DNA of 55,098 nucleotides from JAZDLX01 sp964538455 (GTDB taxonomy: Bacteria; Electryoneota; Electryoneia; Electryoneales; Electryoneaceae), in NCBI GenBank assembly GCA_964538455.1, contig CAZIDZ010000017.1:1-55098 (forward strand), read 5' to 3'. Of this stretch, positions 42,356-51,036 are shown one piece after another. The notes under the pieces were generated by a model. That model made no database searches and had not been told where the DNA came from. It saw nothing but the letters and a program-made list of their open reading frames with translations. Both the position numbers and the translations under genes were made by a program. How positions within the stretch are numbered: the first letter of the stretch is position 1; each line of letters starts with the position of its first letter.

Positions 42356-43833
42356 CCCTCTCCCTCCCGCTGAAGGTGACTCTCGCCGGGGTCAACGTGG
42401 ACGTTGGGACCCTCGACGAACTGATCGCCGCGGCGTACGACGGCGCGCCTCCGCCCGGCCGGGAATCGATCACTCCGGAAACGATCTCCGCCGCCTACGC
42501 CCGAATCAGCCGCAATCCCGCCGAAGTGGGCGAGTTGCGCGAAATCAGCCGCCATGAAGTGCAGAAAGCCCGCCGTTCAAACGAAAACATTGTGTTCGGC
42601 CTCGGGCACTCCTCCGTCGCGGAGCACGCGACGTTCAACGTGGACGTCGTCGGTATCAGCCGGCTCGGTGTGGAAGCGGTGGAGCGCCACCGGCTGGCGT
42701 CGTTCACGGAAAAATCCCAGCGCTACATCAAACTCGACGGGGACATCGTCGTTCCCCCCGAAATCGTCGAGGCGGGATTCGAACGTGAATTTTTAGCGCT
42801 GATCGACCGTCAGAACCGGGCATATTTCGAGCTGCACCCGAAGCTGATCGAGTACTTCATTCCCCGGCTGCAGGAGAATGGGGCGAAGAACGCGGAGAAA
42901 GCGGCCAAGAGCTTCGCCTCGGAGGACGCACGCTATGTTGTCAGCCTCGCGACCCAGGCGCAATTCGGGATGACGCTCAACGCGCGGACGATGGAAACGA
43001 TGGTCCGTGACGCGCTGGCGCATCCGCTCATTGAGATCAACACTTTCGGACAGCAGCTTCGGGATGCCGTGCAGGGCATTGCGCCGAGCCTGATCAAGTA
43101 CATCGAGGCGACGGATTTCGAGCGCGAGCAGTTCGAGCGAATCTGCTATTGGGGTCGCAGGGAAAAGGCGTCGGCAACGGAACCGGTGCGGCTGCTGACG
43201 CACACGCCGGAGGGTGACGTGCCGGTGATCGCCGCGATGCTGGTAAATCAGCAGAATCTGGAATGGGACGATGCGGTGGAGCAGGTTCACGGCTCTTCGC
43301 CGGAGGAGCGGCTGACGATGATTCACTCCACGCTGCGCAGCGGCCGGCCCTGGGATCCACCGCCACGGGAGTTTGAACTGGCGGATTTCATCTTCGAGCT
43401 CTGCGTCTCCGCCGCAGCGTTCGGACAGTTGAAGCGGCACCGGATGTCCACGCAGATCCTTGGTCCCTACGACCCGGCGCTTGGCTGGACGATACCCGAC
43501 TCCGTGCTCGAATCGGGAAGTGAAGACCTTTTCGTGGAGGTGATGGAGGCCTCCGCGGAACTGGGTGAAAAGATCGCCAAAAGGAACCCCGCGGCGGCGG
43601 CGTATGCGCTCACCAACGGACACCGCAGGCGAGTTGTTTTCAAGGCAAACGCCCGTGAGATGTACCACGTCAGCCGCCTGCGCGAGGATTTGCACGCGCA
43701 GTGGGACATCCGCCGGATTGCGGCGGAAATGGTGCGTCAGGCGAAGGAAGTGGCCCCGGTGTTGATGACAATGGCAGTGGGAAAACACGATTTTGAAAAA
43801 CGGCGGATCGAGGTGTACGGTGACGACGAGTAG
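42352..43833 (+). CDS. thyX: Tandem ThyX-type (flavin-dependent thymidylate synthase) protein
   Basis: ThyX makes dTMP from dUMP with methylenetetrahydrofolate and FAD. The first half has the two family motifs: HSSVAEHATF at about 86-95 and RHRLASFTEKS at 112-122, the RHRx7S signature. The second half repeats the fold, with REFELADFIFELCVSAAAFGQLKRHR ending in RHR at 362-364, but its x7S serine is missing, so this half is probably degenerate. At 493 residues it is about twice a normal ThyX. The ATG at 42352 overlaps the stop of the receiver-like gene (ATGA). No thyA is in the window. It may be the real thymidylate synthase or a divergent relative. Confidence 0.85.
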   Translation: MTLSLPLKVTLAGVNVDVGTLDELIAAAYDGAPPPGRESITPETISAAYARISRNPAEVGELREISRHEVQKARRSNENIVFGLGHSSVAEHATFNVDVVGISRLGVEAVERHRLASFTEKSQRYIKLDGDIVVPPEIVEAGFEREFLALIDRQNRAYFELHPKLIEYFIPRLQENGAKNAEKAAKSFASEDARYVVSLATQAQFGMTLNARTMETMVRDALAHPLIEINTFGQQLRDAVQGIAPSLIKYIEATDFEREQFERICYWGRREKASATEPVRLLTHTPEGDVPVIAAMLVNQQNLEWDDAVEQVHGSSPEERLTMIHSTLRSGRPWDPPPREFELADFIFELCVSAAAFGQLKRHRMSTQILGPYDPALGWTIPDSVLESGSEDLFVEVMEASAELGEKIAKRNPAAAAYALTNGHRRRVVFKANAREMYHVSRLREDLHAQWDIRRIAAEMVRQAKEVAPVLMTMAVGKHDFEKRRIEVYGDDE

Positions 43834-44704
43834 ACGAGCTCTGCTCCTGCTGATCGCCGCAGGGATGCTCTGGATGTTCGACGGGTGCAGCATTCGGCGC
43901 TATGCCATGCGCACGGCGACCGGACCGATCATTGACGGCGGCTTCGAAGCGTTGATGGCCGAAGAAGATCTGACGATCGCGAAAACGAGCCTCGAAAACA
44001 ACCTGATCCTGATCGAAGGGCTGCTCCATTCCGACCCGAACAACAACCACCTGCGGCTGGTGGCCGCCCAGGGTTTCACGGCGTACGCGATGGCCTTCGC
44101 CGAGGACGAGAACCCCGAGCGGGCGAAACGGCTGTACCAGCGCGGGCGAGACTACGCGGACGCCTGGCTGCAGCACCGCACCGGGATCGATCTGCTCGCG
44201 ATCGCCAACATTCAGGAATTTGACACCACCGTGAGTGCGCTGCCCGGCGACGCGCTCCCGGGAGTTTTCTGGCTGGGGAACGCCTGGGCGAGCGAGCTGA
44301 TGCTCTCGCTGGACGACATCAGCGCCGTGAGCAATCTCCCCCGTGTAGAGACGTTGATGTCCTGGGTCGAAACGCACGACGAGAGCTACTATTTTGCCGG
44401 CGCGGACCTCTTTTTCGGAGCCTACTACGGCGCCCGCGCCCGGATGCTGGGCGGCGATCCAGACAAAGCGCGCGCCCACCTCGAGCGCCAGCAGGAGCTG
44501 ACAGGCGGCACGATGCTGCTCGGCAAGCTCTTTGTTGTCAAATACGTGGACCTACCCGCGCTCGACGGCGACGCCGCGCGTAAGCACCTCGAGGAAATCC
44601 TCAACTCGGACCCGTCCACCTGGCCGGAGGACCGTGTGCTGATCAACCGTGTCGCCCAAGTGAAAGCCAGGAAGCTGTTGGACCATCTGGACGATCTACT
44701 GTGA
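43820..44704 (+). CDS. TatT-like (TRAP transporter T-component) lipoprotein
   Basis: The 294-residue protein starts TSRRALLLLIAAGMLWMFDGC, a signal peptide with a degenerate lipobox at Cys. It is helical and TPR-like throughout (LVAAQGFTAYAMAFAEDENPERAKRLYQRGRDYA, ALPGVFWLGNAWASELMLS, MLGGDPDKARAHLERQQELTGG). This is the pattern of TatT, which in Treponema forms a trimer binding the TRAP substrate protein. The GTG start at 43820 overlaps the thyX end by 14 bp and has GAGGTG upstream. The TRAP substrate-binding gene lies 275 bp downstream on the same strand, which supports the assignment. Confidence 0.85.
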   Translation: MTTSRRALLLLIAAGMLWMFDGCSIRRYAMRTATGPIIDGGFEALMAEEDLTIAKTSLENNLILIEGLLHSDPNNNHLRLVAAQGFTAYAMAFAEDENPERAKRLYQRGRDYADAWLQHRTGIDLLAIANIQEFDTTVSALPGDALPGVFWLGNAWASELMLSLDDISAVSNLPRVETLMSWVETHDESYYFAGADLFFGAYYGARARMLGGDPDKARAHLERQQELTGGTMLLGKLFVVKYVDLPALDGDAARKHLEEILNSDPSTWPEDRVLINRVAQVKARKLLDHLDDLL

Positions 44705-44923
44705 TCCATCCCCAGTTTTCCGAAACAACTCCTGCATTCATGTGCAGAAACGTTGTGCCTGACGATTCGGGCTATCCGCAGGACCGGACGGGGCGTCCCT
44801 TCGGTTGTGCACCTATGCTCCCCGCAGCCAGGCGCTATAGGGAGAGACACGAAGGGCGACCAGGATCACAATTTTTCGCCCTTCCCTGTGTACATTGCTA
44901 GTTCCGTAAAGCGCATTTCCGCA

Positions 44924-44942
44924 TGAAACGATAGTCGTTTCA
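44924..44942. promoter_or_regulatory. Perfect inverted repeat upstream of the TRAP operon
   Basis: TGAAACGA and TCGTTTCA arms flank TAG, a perfect 8-3-8 palindrome 36 bp before the dctP start codon. It has the size and position of a repressor operator. No regulator gene is adjacent, so the binding protein is unknown. Confidence 0.5.
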
Positions 44943-44978
44943 ATGTGTTAAACCGGGTTTTAAAACGAGGACCGGCTC

Positions 44979-46010
44979 ATGCCCCGCCACGCCTGCCGTG
45001 TGATGACAACCGTACTGGCGGCCACGCTGCTGTTCCTGTCCGCGGGGAATACCCGCGCGGCGGAGAGACCCAAATACGAGATCAAGTTCGCCAGCGTCGC
45101 GCCCGAGGGATCGACGTGGATGAACGTGATGCATCAGCTCGACACCGAGGTGCGCGACACGACGAACGGCGACGTCGGGTTCAGGATGTACGCCGGCGGC
45201 GTGCAGGGGGACGAGCCGGACGTGCTGCGCAAGATGCGTTTCGGGCAGCTCCAGGGAGCGGGATTCACCGGCAACGGACTTGGCGACATCCTGCCCGAAA
45301 TGCGGATTCTCGAACTCCCGTTTCTCTACCGCGACAAAAAGGAGATCGACTACATCCTCGACCGTTTCACCGGCTATTTCGACGAGGCCTTCCGCGATCA
45401 GGGGTACGTGCTGCTCGGTTGGACAGAAGTCGGTTACGTGTACTTTTTCAGCAACATTCCAATTCGAACAATCGATGACGTACGCGGCATCAAGGTCTGG
45501 ACGTGGCAGGGCGATCCGCTCGCGGCGAAACTCTTCCAGGCACTGAACGTAACGCCGGTGCCTCTTTCGGTGACCGAGGTGCTGACGGCGTTGCAGACAG
45601 GGATGGTCGACGCTGTGTATACTTCACCGATGGCGGCAATCAGCCTGCAATGGTTCACTCGCACGAAATACATGAACCTGAGTCCGCTGACCAACTCGAT
45701 GGGCGCGGTGCTGATGACGCGAAAACTGTTCGACAAGATCCCCCCTGCCGAACAGCAGGCGTTGCTTGCAATCAGCCGACGTAAGCTTCATGAACTGACG
45801 CTGCTGACACGGAAAGACAATGAAACCGCCATCGAAGAGTTGAAGAAGGCCGGTGTGGAGATGATTCCAGCTCCGTCCGACGAAGAGATGGCCAAATACC
45901 GCGCAGTGGGGTTGCAGGTTCGCAGGGACCTGACCGGTGAACTGTATCCCGCCTCGCTGCTCGACGCAATCGAGAAGGCCCTTGAAGAATACCGCTCGGG
46001 AGGTGAATAG
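44979..46010 (+). CDS. dctP: TRAP transporter substrate-binding protein, DctP/TatP type
   Basis: The 343-residue protein has a signal peptide (VLAATLLFLSAGNTRAAE) and the DctP fold: IKFASVAPEGSTWMNVMHQL, GDVGFRMYAGGVQGDEPDVLRKMRFGQLQGAG, ELPFLYRDKKEIDYI, RTIDDVRGIKVWTWQG and LSVTEVLTALQTGMVDAVYTSP. It captures an organic acid or similar ligand in the periplasm and hands it to the DctQM membrane pair encoded next. The conserved arginine that anchors carboxylates appears replaced in the GIKVW segment by a lysine, so the ligand may not be a C4-dicarboxylate. dctQ follows 1 bp after its stop codon. Confidence 0.93.
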   Translation: MPRHACRVMTTVLAATLLFLSAGNTRAAERPKYEIKFASVAPEGSTWMNVMHQLDTEVRDTTNGDVGFRMYAGGVQGDEPDVLRKMRFGQLQGAGFTGNGLGDILPEMRILELPFLYRDKKEIDYILDRFTGYFDEAFRDQGYVLLGWTEVGYVYFFSNIPIRTIDDVRGIKVWTWQGDPLAAKLFQALNVTPVPLSVTEVLTALQTGMVDAVYTSPMAAISLQWFTRTKYMNLSPLTNSMGAVLMTRKLFDKIPPAEQQALLAISRRKLHELTLLTRKDNETAIEELKKAGVEMIPAPSDEEMAKYRAVGLQVRRDLTGELYPASLLDAIEKALEEYRSGGE

Positions 46011-46011
46011 A

Positions 46012-46659
46012 GTGTTCCGACGGGGAGTCGCCGTCCTCGATCGCGGACTGAACGTCGTCGTCTCCGTCGTCGTCGTCGCCCTGCTCCTCGGGATGGTTGC
46101 GCTCTCCTTCACACAAGTTCTGTTGCGCAACCTGGTTGGCGGCGGGATCACGTGGGCGGATGTCGTGCTGCGCCACCTCGTGCTCGCCGTGGGCATGTTC
46201 GGAGCGGTGCTCGCCGCCCGGCAGGGACGGCAGATTTCCATAGACGTCATCAGCCGCGTTGTCAGCCCGGGGACGAAAGCCTTGCTCGCATGGATCGTCG
46301 GCCTGTTCACGATTCTGGTGAGTGTCCTGATGAGCCGGGCGGCACTGGTCTTCCTCGCTTCGGAGAAATCGTTTAGCAGCGAGCTCGCCTCGGGGCTTCC
46401 CGCCTGGCCGTTCGAACTTGTGATCCCGCTTGGGTTTGCCCTGATCGCCCTGCAGGTGCTGCTCAACCTCTTGCTAGGCAGAAAGCCCGTGGAACCCGGA
46501 GGACTCGACAGCCCGCTGGATGCCGCAGCCGAGGACACCGCGGGAGAAAGCCCGCCCGAGGAGAAGGGCGAAAGCGGCGAACGGACGAACATGGACAGCG
46601 GGGATGCGGCGCGTGACGACCCGCGCGGCAAGGACGCCCCCGGGGAGGAGGCGGAATGA
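46012..46659 (+). CDS. dctQ: TRAP transporter small permease, DctQ type, with long acidic tail
   Basis: The 215-residue protein has four membrane helices (about 15-40, 50-70, 88-108 and 128-148) and the DctQ motif FTQVLLRNLVGGGITWADVVLRHLVL. The last 55 residues form a low-complexity tail rich in E, D, G, S and P that normal DctQ proteins lack. The GTG at 46012 has GGAGGTG upstream and starts one base past the dctP stop. It overlaps dctM by 4 bp. It would stabilise the DctP-DctM contact in the membrane; the role of the tail is unknown. Confidence 0.9.
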   Translation: MFRRGVAVLDRGLNVVVSVVVVALLLGMVALSFTQVLLRNLVGGGITWADVVLRHLVLAVGMFGAVLAARQGRQISIDVISRVVSPGTKALLAWIVGLFTILVSVLMSRAALVFLASEKSFSSELASGLPAWPFELVIPLGFALIALQVLLNLLLGRKPVEPGGLDSPLDAAAEDTAGESPPEEKGESGERTNMDSGDAARDDPRGKDAPGEEAE

Positions 46660-47939
46660 GCACGCTGCTGATCCTCGGTTCACTGCTGCTCGCCGCCGCC
46701 GGAGCGCCGCTTTTCGCCGTGCTCGCCGCGATCGCGATCATCGCCTTCACCAGTGCCGGCATCCAGCCAGTTGCGGTGATCGTCGAACTCTACCGGATGG
46801 CGAGCCAGCCGACGCTGCTCGCGATTCCGCTGTTCACGCTCGCGGGATACCTGCTCGCTGAGTCGGGGGCTCCTCAGCGGCTCGTCCGTGTCAGCCACGC
46901 GTTCTTCGGCTGGATGCCGGGCGGGCTGGCCGTCGTGGCGCTGCTCGTCTGCAGCTTTTTCACGGCGTTCACCGGAGCCTCGGGAATCACCATCGTTGCG
47001 CTCGGCGGCCTGCTGTTTCCCGTCCTGATCAAGGAAGGGTACCCGCAGCGGTTCTCCCTGGGGCTGCTGACAAGCTCCGGGAGCCTCGGCCTGCTTTTCC
47101 CGCCCAGCCTTCCGCTGATCCTGTTCGCGATGGTCGCTTCGATCAGCGTCGATCACCTGTTCGCCGCCGGACTGCTGCCGGGCGTGCTGCTGATCCTGGC
47201 GCTGTCGCTCTATTCAGGACGAATCGCGAACCGTCAGCACATTCCGCGCATCCCCTTCCGCAGTCGTGAGGCGTGGGCCGCGCTGAAGGAAGCCGGGTGG
47301 GAGCTGCCGCTGCCGCTTGTGATTCTCGTCGGGATCTACGGGGGCTTTTTTACCGCAACGGAGGCGGCCAGCATCACCTCAGCGTACCTCGTCATCGTCG
47401 AGGTACTGATCCATCGCGACATTCATCCCGTCCGGGATTTGCCACGGATCGCCCGCGAATCGATGGTCCTCGTCGGCGGCATCCTGGTGATCCTCGGGAG
47501 CGCACTCGGGTTGACCAACTATCTGATCGACGCCCAAATTCCGCGCGCGATCTTTCAGTTCATTCAGGGCGCGATCACCAGCAAGTGGATGTTTCTCATC
47601 GCGTTGAACATCTTCCTGCTGATCGTCGGTGCGCTGATGGACATCTTTTCCGCGATCATCGTCGTTGTTCCGTTGATCCTGCCGATCGCTAAGGAATTCG
47701 GCGTAAATCCCGTCCATCTTGGAATTATTTTCCTGACCAACCTGGAGATCGGCTATTCCACGCCCCCCGTGGGGCTCAACCTGTTCATCTCCAGCTTCCG
47801 GTTCCGCAAGCCGGTTCTCAGCCTGTACCGGGCGGCCCTCCCCTTCCTCGGGATTCTGATGATCGCACTGATCGTGATCACTTACTGGGAAGGCTTGTCG
47901 CTAGGACTCGTGCGATTGATTTACGGGACGGCTCCATGA
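46656..47939 (+). CDS. dctM: TRAP transporter large permease, DctM type
   Basis: The 427-residue protein has about twelve membrane helices and the family motifs AIPLFTLAGYLLAESG, SFFTAFTGASGITIVALGGLLFPVL, LTSSGSLGLLFPPSLPLILF and GYSTPPVGLNLFISS. It is the sodium- or proton-driven transport subunit that works with DctQ and the DctP binding protein. It starts inside the dctQ stop (ATGA) and its own stop overlaps the start of the TPR gene by 4 bp, so the operon is tightly coupled. Confidence 0.95.
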   Translation: MSTLLILGSLLLAAAGAPLFAVLAAIAIIAFTSAGIQPVAVIVELYRMASQPTLLAIPLFTLAGYLLAESGAPQRLVRVSHAFFGWMPGGLAVVALLVCSFFTAFTGASGITIVALGGLLFPVLIKEGYPQRFSLGLLTSSGSLGLLFPPSLPLILFAMVASISVDHLFAAGLLPGVLLILALSLYSGRIANRQHIPRIPFRSREAWAALKEAGWELPLPLVILVGIYGGFFTATEAASITSAYLVIVEVLIHRDIHPVRDLPRIARESMVLVGGILVILGSALGLTNYLIDAQIPRAIFQFIQGAITSKWMFLIALNIFLLIVGALMDIFSAIIVVVPLILPIAKEFGVNPVHLGIIFLTNLEIGYSTPPVGLNLFISSFRFRKPVLSLYRAALPFLGILMIALIVITYWEGLSLGLVRLIYGTAP

Positions 47940-49489
47940 TGCAACCGCATCATATACCGCTTTTACTATGTATCGCCTTGGCCGCGGTTCCCGCCAGGGC
48001 GCAGTTCTCCCGCGTCGAGTCCACCGGGGATGGATCGATGATCCTGACCGACGCTGACTCTCTTTTCCTGAACGGGCGGTATCAGGCTGCGCTTAAAATC
48101 CTCGAAGAGAAGATATCGTCGCCCGAGGGCCAATCCGCCGCCAATATCTACAACCGGGGTGTCCTCGCCCGCTATTTGGGACAGGGAACAGAGCTCGACT
48201 GGTTCCGCAGGGCCTATGCGGCCAGCAAGGAACGGTTCCGGGTTTCCTGGGCCCTCGGCGAGGCGCTGACAGAAACCGGCGCGCTGGCGGAAGGTGAAGT
48301 CTACTTGCGTGAAGCGGTGGACAAGGACAAGGGGTACTACGAGTCCTCTGTCGCACTCGGGCACAATCTTCGGCTCCAGGGCCGGTATGACGAAGCGTTG
48401 AACGCGATGCGGAAAACACTGGGGCGCGACCGGACTTACGTTTTCGCCTACACGGAAATCGCGAAGACATGCCTGGACATGGGAGATACGCTCTCCGCGC
48501 TGAACACGCTTCATGAGGGCTATGTCAAGTTTCCCTACGAGCAGATCCTCGATAGCATCATCCGAATCCACCAGGAAGAAGGTCACGCAGACTCGGTGGT
48601 CGCCTACGGCCGCGAGTACCTGTCACTCTACCCGAAGGGTCCCAATCTAAAGGACGTTCTGTCTGCGCTGAGGAGCGCGGCTCCGAATGAAAACTGGCAC
48701 TCGACCGGAGTGTACGATCTTCATCCTTTCGGCCGGAACGGCGCCCCCGAAGACCCCCGGAAATCACTCCCGGTCAATCTCGAGCTGCGCTACAAAGTGC
48801 GTTTCAGCTTCATCGGCATCGGGAATCTGCTCGTCGATTTGCTCGAAGGAGAGTACCGAGGACAGCCCTGCTGGCGCGCTCGTTACATCGCCCGCTCGGC
48901 CCCGGCGCTCCCCTTTGTCACCATCGCGGACACGTTCTACGCCTACATCGACCAACAGCTTCGCTACACCCTTCGCCTCGAGATGCATTATCACGAGATG
49001 GGGTACAAGGCGATCAAAGTGTATGAATCCGACTACGACAAGGGGCTCTTCGAATCGCGGATCGTGCTCGGCAACGGTCTCTGGATGATCCAGCCGCATC
49101 CGCTGCCCCCAAACGTCTACGACGCCACCAGCCAACTCTGGTACGCGCAACAACTGGTCGTAGCGGGGAAAAGCGGAAACTGCACGGTCGAGCTCTCCGG
49201 GGGGTTCGAGAAGACGATTATCCACAACCTGGGCCGCGACGGCACAGTTGAAATCAGCGGACAGCTCCGGCCACGTGTGAAACTCGAGGGGATTATGCGG
49301 TACTCGGGCATCGCGGGTCTCACCGGAGAATACCAGGGGTGGTATTCCCTCTCGCCCGCTGTCTGGCCGGTGCTGGCCAAGTTCAAGATCTTCCTCGGGT
49401 GGATCGTCATCCAGTACGAGGAGCACGTCCCTTCGTTGCTTGCCCCGGGGCCTCAATTCAAGAACACGCTGATCGACGCCACCGGTTGA
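47936..49489 (+). CDS. Secreted TPR protein with DUF3108-like C-terminal domain
   Basis: After a signal peptide (LLLCIALAAVPARAQ), residues 40-240 form TPR-like repeats (DADSLFLNGRYQAALKILEEKI, EALTETGALAEGEVYLREAVDKDKGYYESSVALGHNLRLQGRYDEALNAMRK). From about 280 the LELRYKVRFSFIGIGNLLVDLLEGEYRGQPCWRARYIARSAP segment begins a beta-rich region like DUF3108, a periplasmic domain of unknown function. Its start overlaps the dctM stop by 4 bp, so it is the fourth gene of the TRAP operon. A TPR protein in this place may help the transporter as TatT does, but that is inference. Confidence 0.85.
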   Translation: MMQPHHIPLLLCIALAAVPARAQFSRVESTGDGSMILTDADSLFLNGRYQAALKILEEKISSPEGQSAANIYNRGVLARYLGQGTELDWFRRAYAASKERFRVSWALGEALTETGALAEGEVYLREAVDKDKGYYESSVALGHNLRLQGRYDEALNAMRKTLGRDRTYVFAYTEIAKTCLDMGDTLSALNTLHEGYVKFPYEQILDSIIRIHQEEGHADSVVAYGREYLSLYPKGPNLKDVLSALRSAAPNENWHSTGVYDLHPFGRNGAPEDPRKSLPVNLELRYKVRFSFIGIGNLLVDLLEGEYRGQPCWRARYIARSAPALPFVTIADTFYAYIDQQLRYTLRLEMHYHEMGYKAIKVYESDYDKGLFESRIVLGNGLWMIQPHPLPPNVYDATSQLWYAQQLVVAGKSGNCTVELSGGFEKTIIHNLGRDGTVEISGQLRPRVKLEGIMRYSGIAGLTGEYQGWYSLSPAVWPVLAKFKIFLGWIVIQYEEHVPSLLAPGPQFKNTLIDATG

Positions 49490-49542
49490 TCCCGCATCCT
49501 TATCCTGCGAACCGGGGAAGAAACAGGAAACGGAGATTCCGC

Positions 49543-50499
49543 ATGTCATTTCCAGATCGACGCCTGCTGGACCTCTTCGGCATCGAGTATCCCATCGTCC
49601 AGGCGGGGATGGTCTGGGCTGCGGGAGCGAAGCTCGCCGCCGCGGTGTCCAACGCCGGAGGGCTCGGATTGATCGGCTCGGGCTCGATGAAGCCCGATCT
49701 GCTGCGGGAGCAGATTCGCAAGGCCAACGACCTGACGAACAAACCTTTTGGCGTAAACATCCCGATGCTCCGCGGGGATGCCGACGAACTGGTCCGGACC
49801 GCGCTGGAGGAAGGGGTGAACATCTTCTTCACCTCAGCGGGCAGCCCGAAGAAATTCACTCCGGCGCTGAAAGAGAAGGAATGCGTCGTTGTTCATGTCG
49901 TCCCCGCGGTGAAATACGCATTGAAGGCGGAGCAGGCGGGCTGCGACGCTGTGGTCGCGGAAGGGTTCGAAGCGGGCGGGCACGACGGCATCGACGAAGT
50001 GACGGTGTTCGCGCTGGTCCCGCAGGTCGTCGACGCCGTCCGAGTCCCCGTACTTGCGGCGGGCGGGATCGCGGACGGGCGGGGGATTGCCGCGGCCCTG
50101 GCGCTCGGTGCGGCCGGCGTTCAGATCGGCACCCGCTTCGCGGCAACGGCGGAATCGTCCGCTCACGACAACTACAAGCGCGCAGTGGTCGAATCCACCG
50201 ACACCTCCACCACTTTCCTGCTGTCCAAGATCGGGCCCGCGCGGATGCTGCGAAACAAGTGGACTGGACGCGTCGCCGAGGCGGAAGCGAAAGGAGCGTC
50301 CGCCGAAGAGCTTCAGCAACTACTCGGGAGCAAACGGGAACGGCTTGGAATCTTTGAAGGGGATTTACATGAGGGCCAGGTGGAAGCCGGACAGGGAGCG
50401 GGCCTGATCCATGACATTCCCACCGCCGGTGAGCTCATTCGGCGGCTCGTCGATGAGTACGAATCGGCGCTCGACCGATTGACAGGCGGGCATCCTTGA
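49543..50499 (+). CDS. NMO/FabK-family FMN-dependent enzyme
   Basis: The 318-residue TIM-barrel flavoprotein begins DLFGIEYPIVQAGMVWAAGAKLAAAVSNAGGLGLIGSGSM, and has VAEGFEAGGHDG (the catalytic-loop region of this family) and VLAAGGIADGRGIAAALALGAAGVQIGTRFAATAESSAHDNYK. This covers nitronate monooxygenases and the enoyl-ACP reductase FabK. I cannot choose between a nitronate-detoxifying and a fatty-acid role. GGAG precedes the ATG at 49543. It converges on the VOC-family gene on the minus strand. Confidence 0.9.
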   Translation: MSFPDRRLLDLFGIEYPIVQAGMVWAAGAKLAAAVSNAGGLGLIGSGSMKPDLLREQIRKANDLTNKPFGVNIPMLRGDADELVRTALEEGVNIFFTSAGSPKKFTPALKEKECVVVHVVPAVKYALKAEQAGCDAVVAEGFEAGGHDGIDEVTVFALVPQVVDAVRVPVLAAGGIADGRGIAAALALGAAGVQIGTRFAATAESSAHDNYKRAVVESTDTSTTFLLSKIGPARMLRNKWTGRVAEAEAKGASAEELQQLLGSKRERLGIFEGDLHEGQVEAGQGAGLIHDIPTAGELIRRLVDEYESALDRLTGGHP

Positions 50500-50550
50500 A
50501 CCAACGCCGCTCCGGATTGTTTCTGCGGCGAACGGGAGCACTTCCCTAGT

Positions 50551-50910
50551 TCACTTCCCGCACCAGAGGCCAACGTTGTTACCCGCCGGGTCGCGAAACA
50601 GAGCGTAGTACCCGTTGTCGCCGCCAATCTCGGTTTTCTCGCGAATCACCACCCCGCCTGCCTGGTGTACCTTCGTCAGCGCGTCGGGTATGTTCTCCAC
50701 GCGCACATAGAACGTCGCCGCCGGGTTCGTCACCGGTGAACCGGCCGTCGTAAATCCTCCGGAGAACCCTTCGCTGTCCTCCCAGAAGAGATAGCCGGAG
50801 TCATGGGGGCGTGTTGTCCAGCCGAAAAGCCCGCCGTAAAATTTCGCGCTCTCGTTCAGGTCCCGGGCGAACACCTCGAGGTGGCAGATACTTCCAGCTC
50901 GTCCACTCAT
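50551..50910 (-). CDS. VOC-superfamily (glyoxalase-like) protein
   Basis: The 119-residue protein has two VOC beta-alpha-beta-beta-beta units: ICHLEVFARDLNESAKFYGGLFGW and FYVRVENIPDALTKVHQAGGVVIREKTEIGGDNGYYALFRDPAGNNVGLW. A metal-binding His (ICHLEV) and a late DPAGNNVGLW segment match the family. Its activity is not known. The start at 50910 is preceded by GGGAGGG, and the frame is open to 51084 only on GC-rich grounds. It is divergent from the Mut7-C gene. Confidence 0.85.
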   Translation of the reverse strand: MSGRAGSICHLEVFARDLNESAKFYGGLFGWTTRPHDSGYLFWEDSEGFSGGFTTAGSPVTNPAATFYVRVENIPDALTKVHQAGGVVIREKTEIGGDNGYYALFRDPAGNNVGLWCGK

Positions 50911-51036
50911 CCCACAGCCCTCCCTTGCTGCGACCGGGGAGGGCTCCTCAGAAAAGTACGCAGGGTGCGAAAGGCGGGCAACGGAATCCTCGCGGGAAGT
51001 CTGGACAAACGCCGCCGCGTCTCGCCACCTTGAGCC

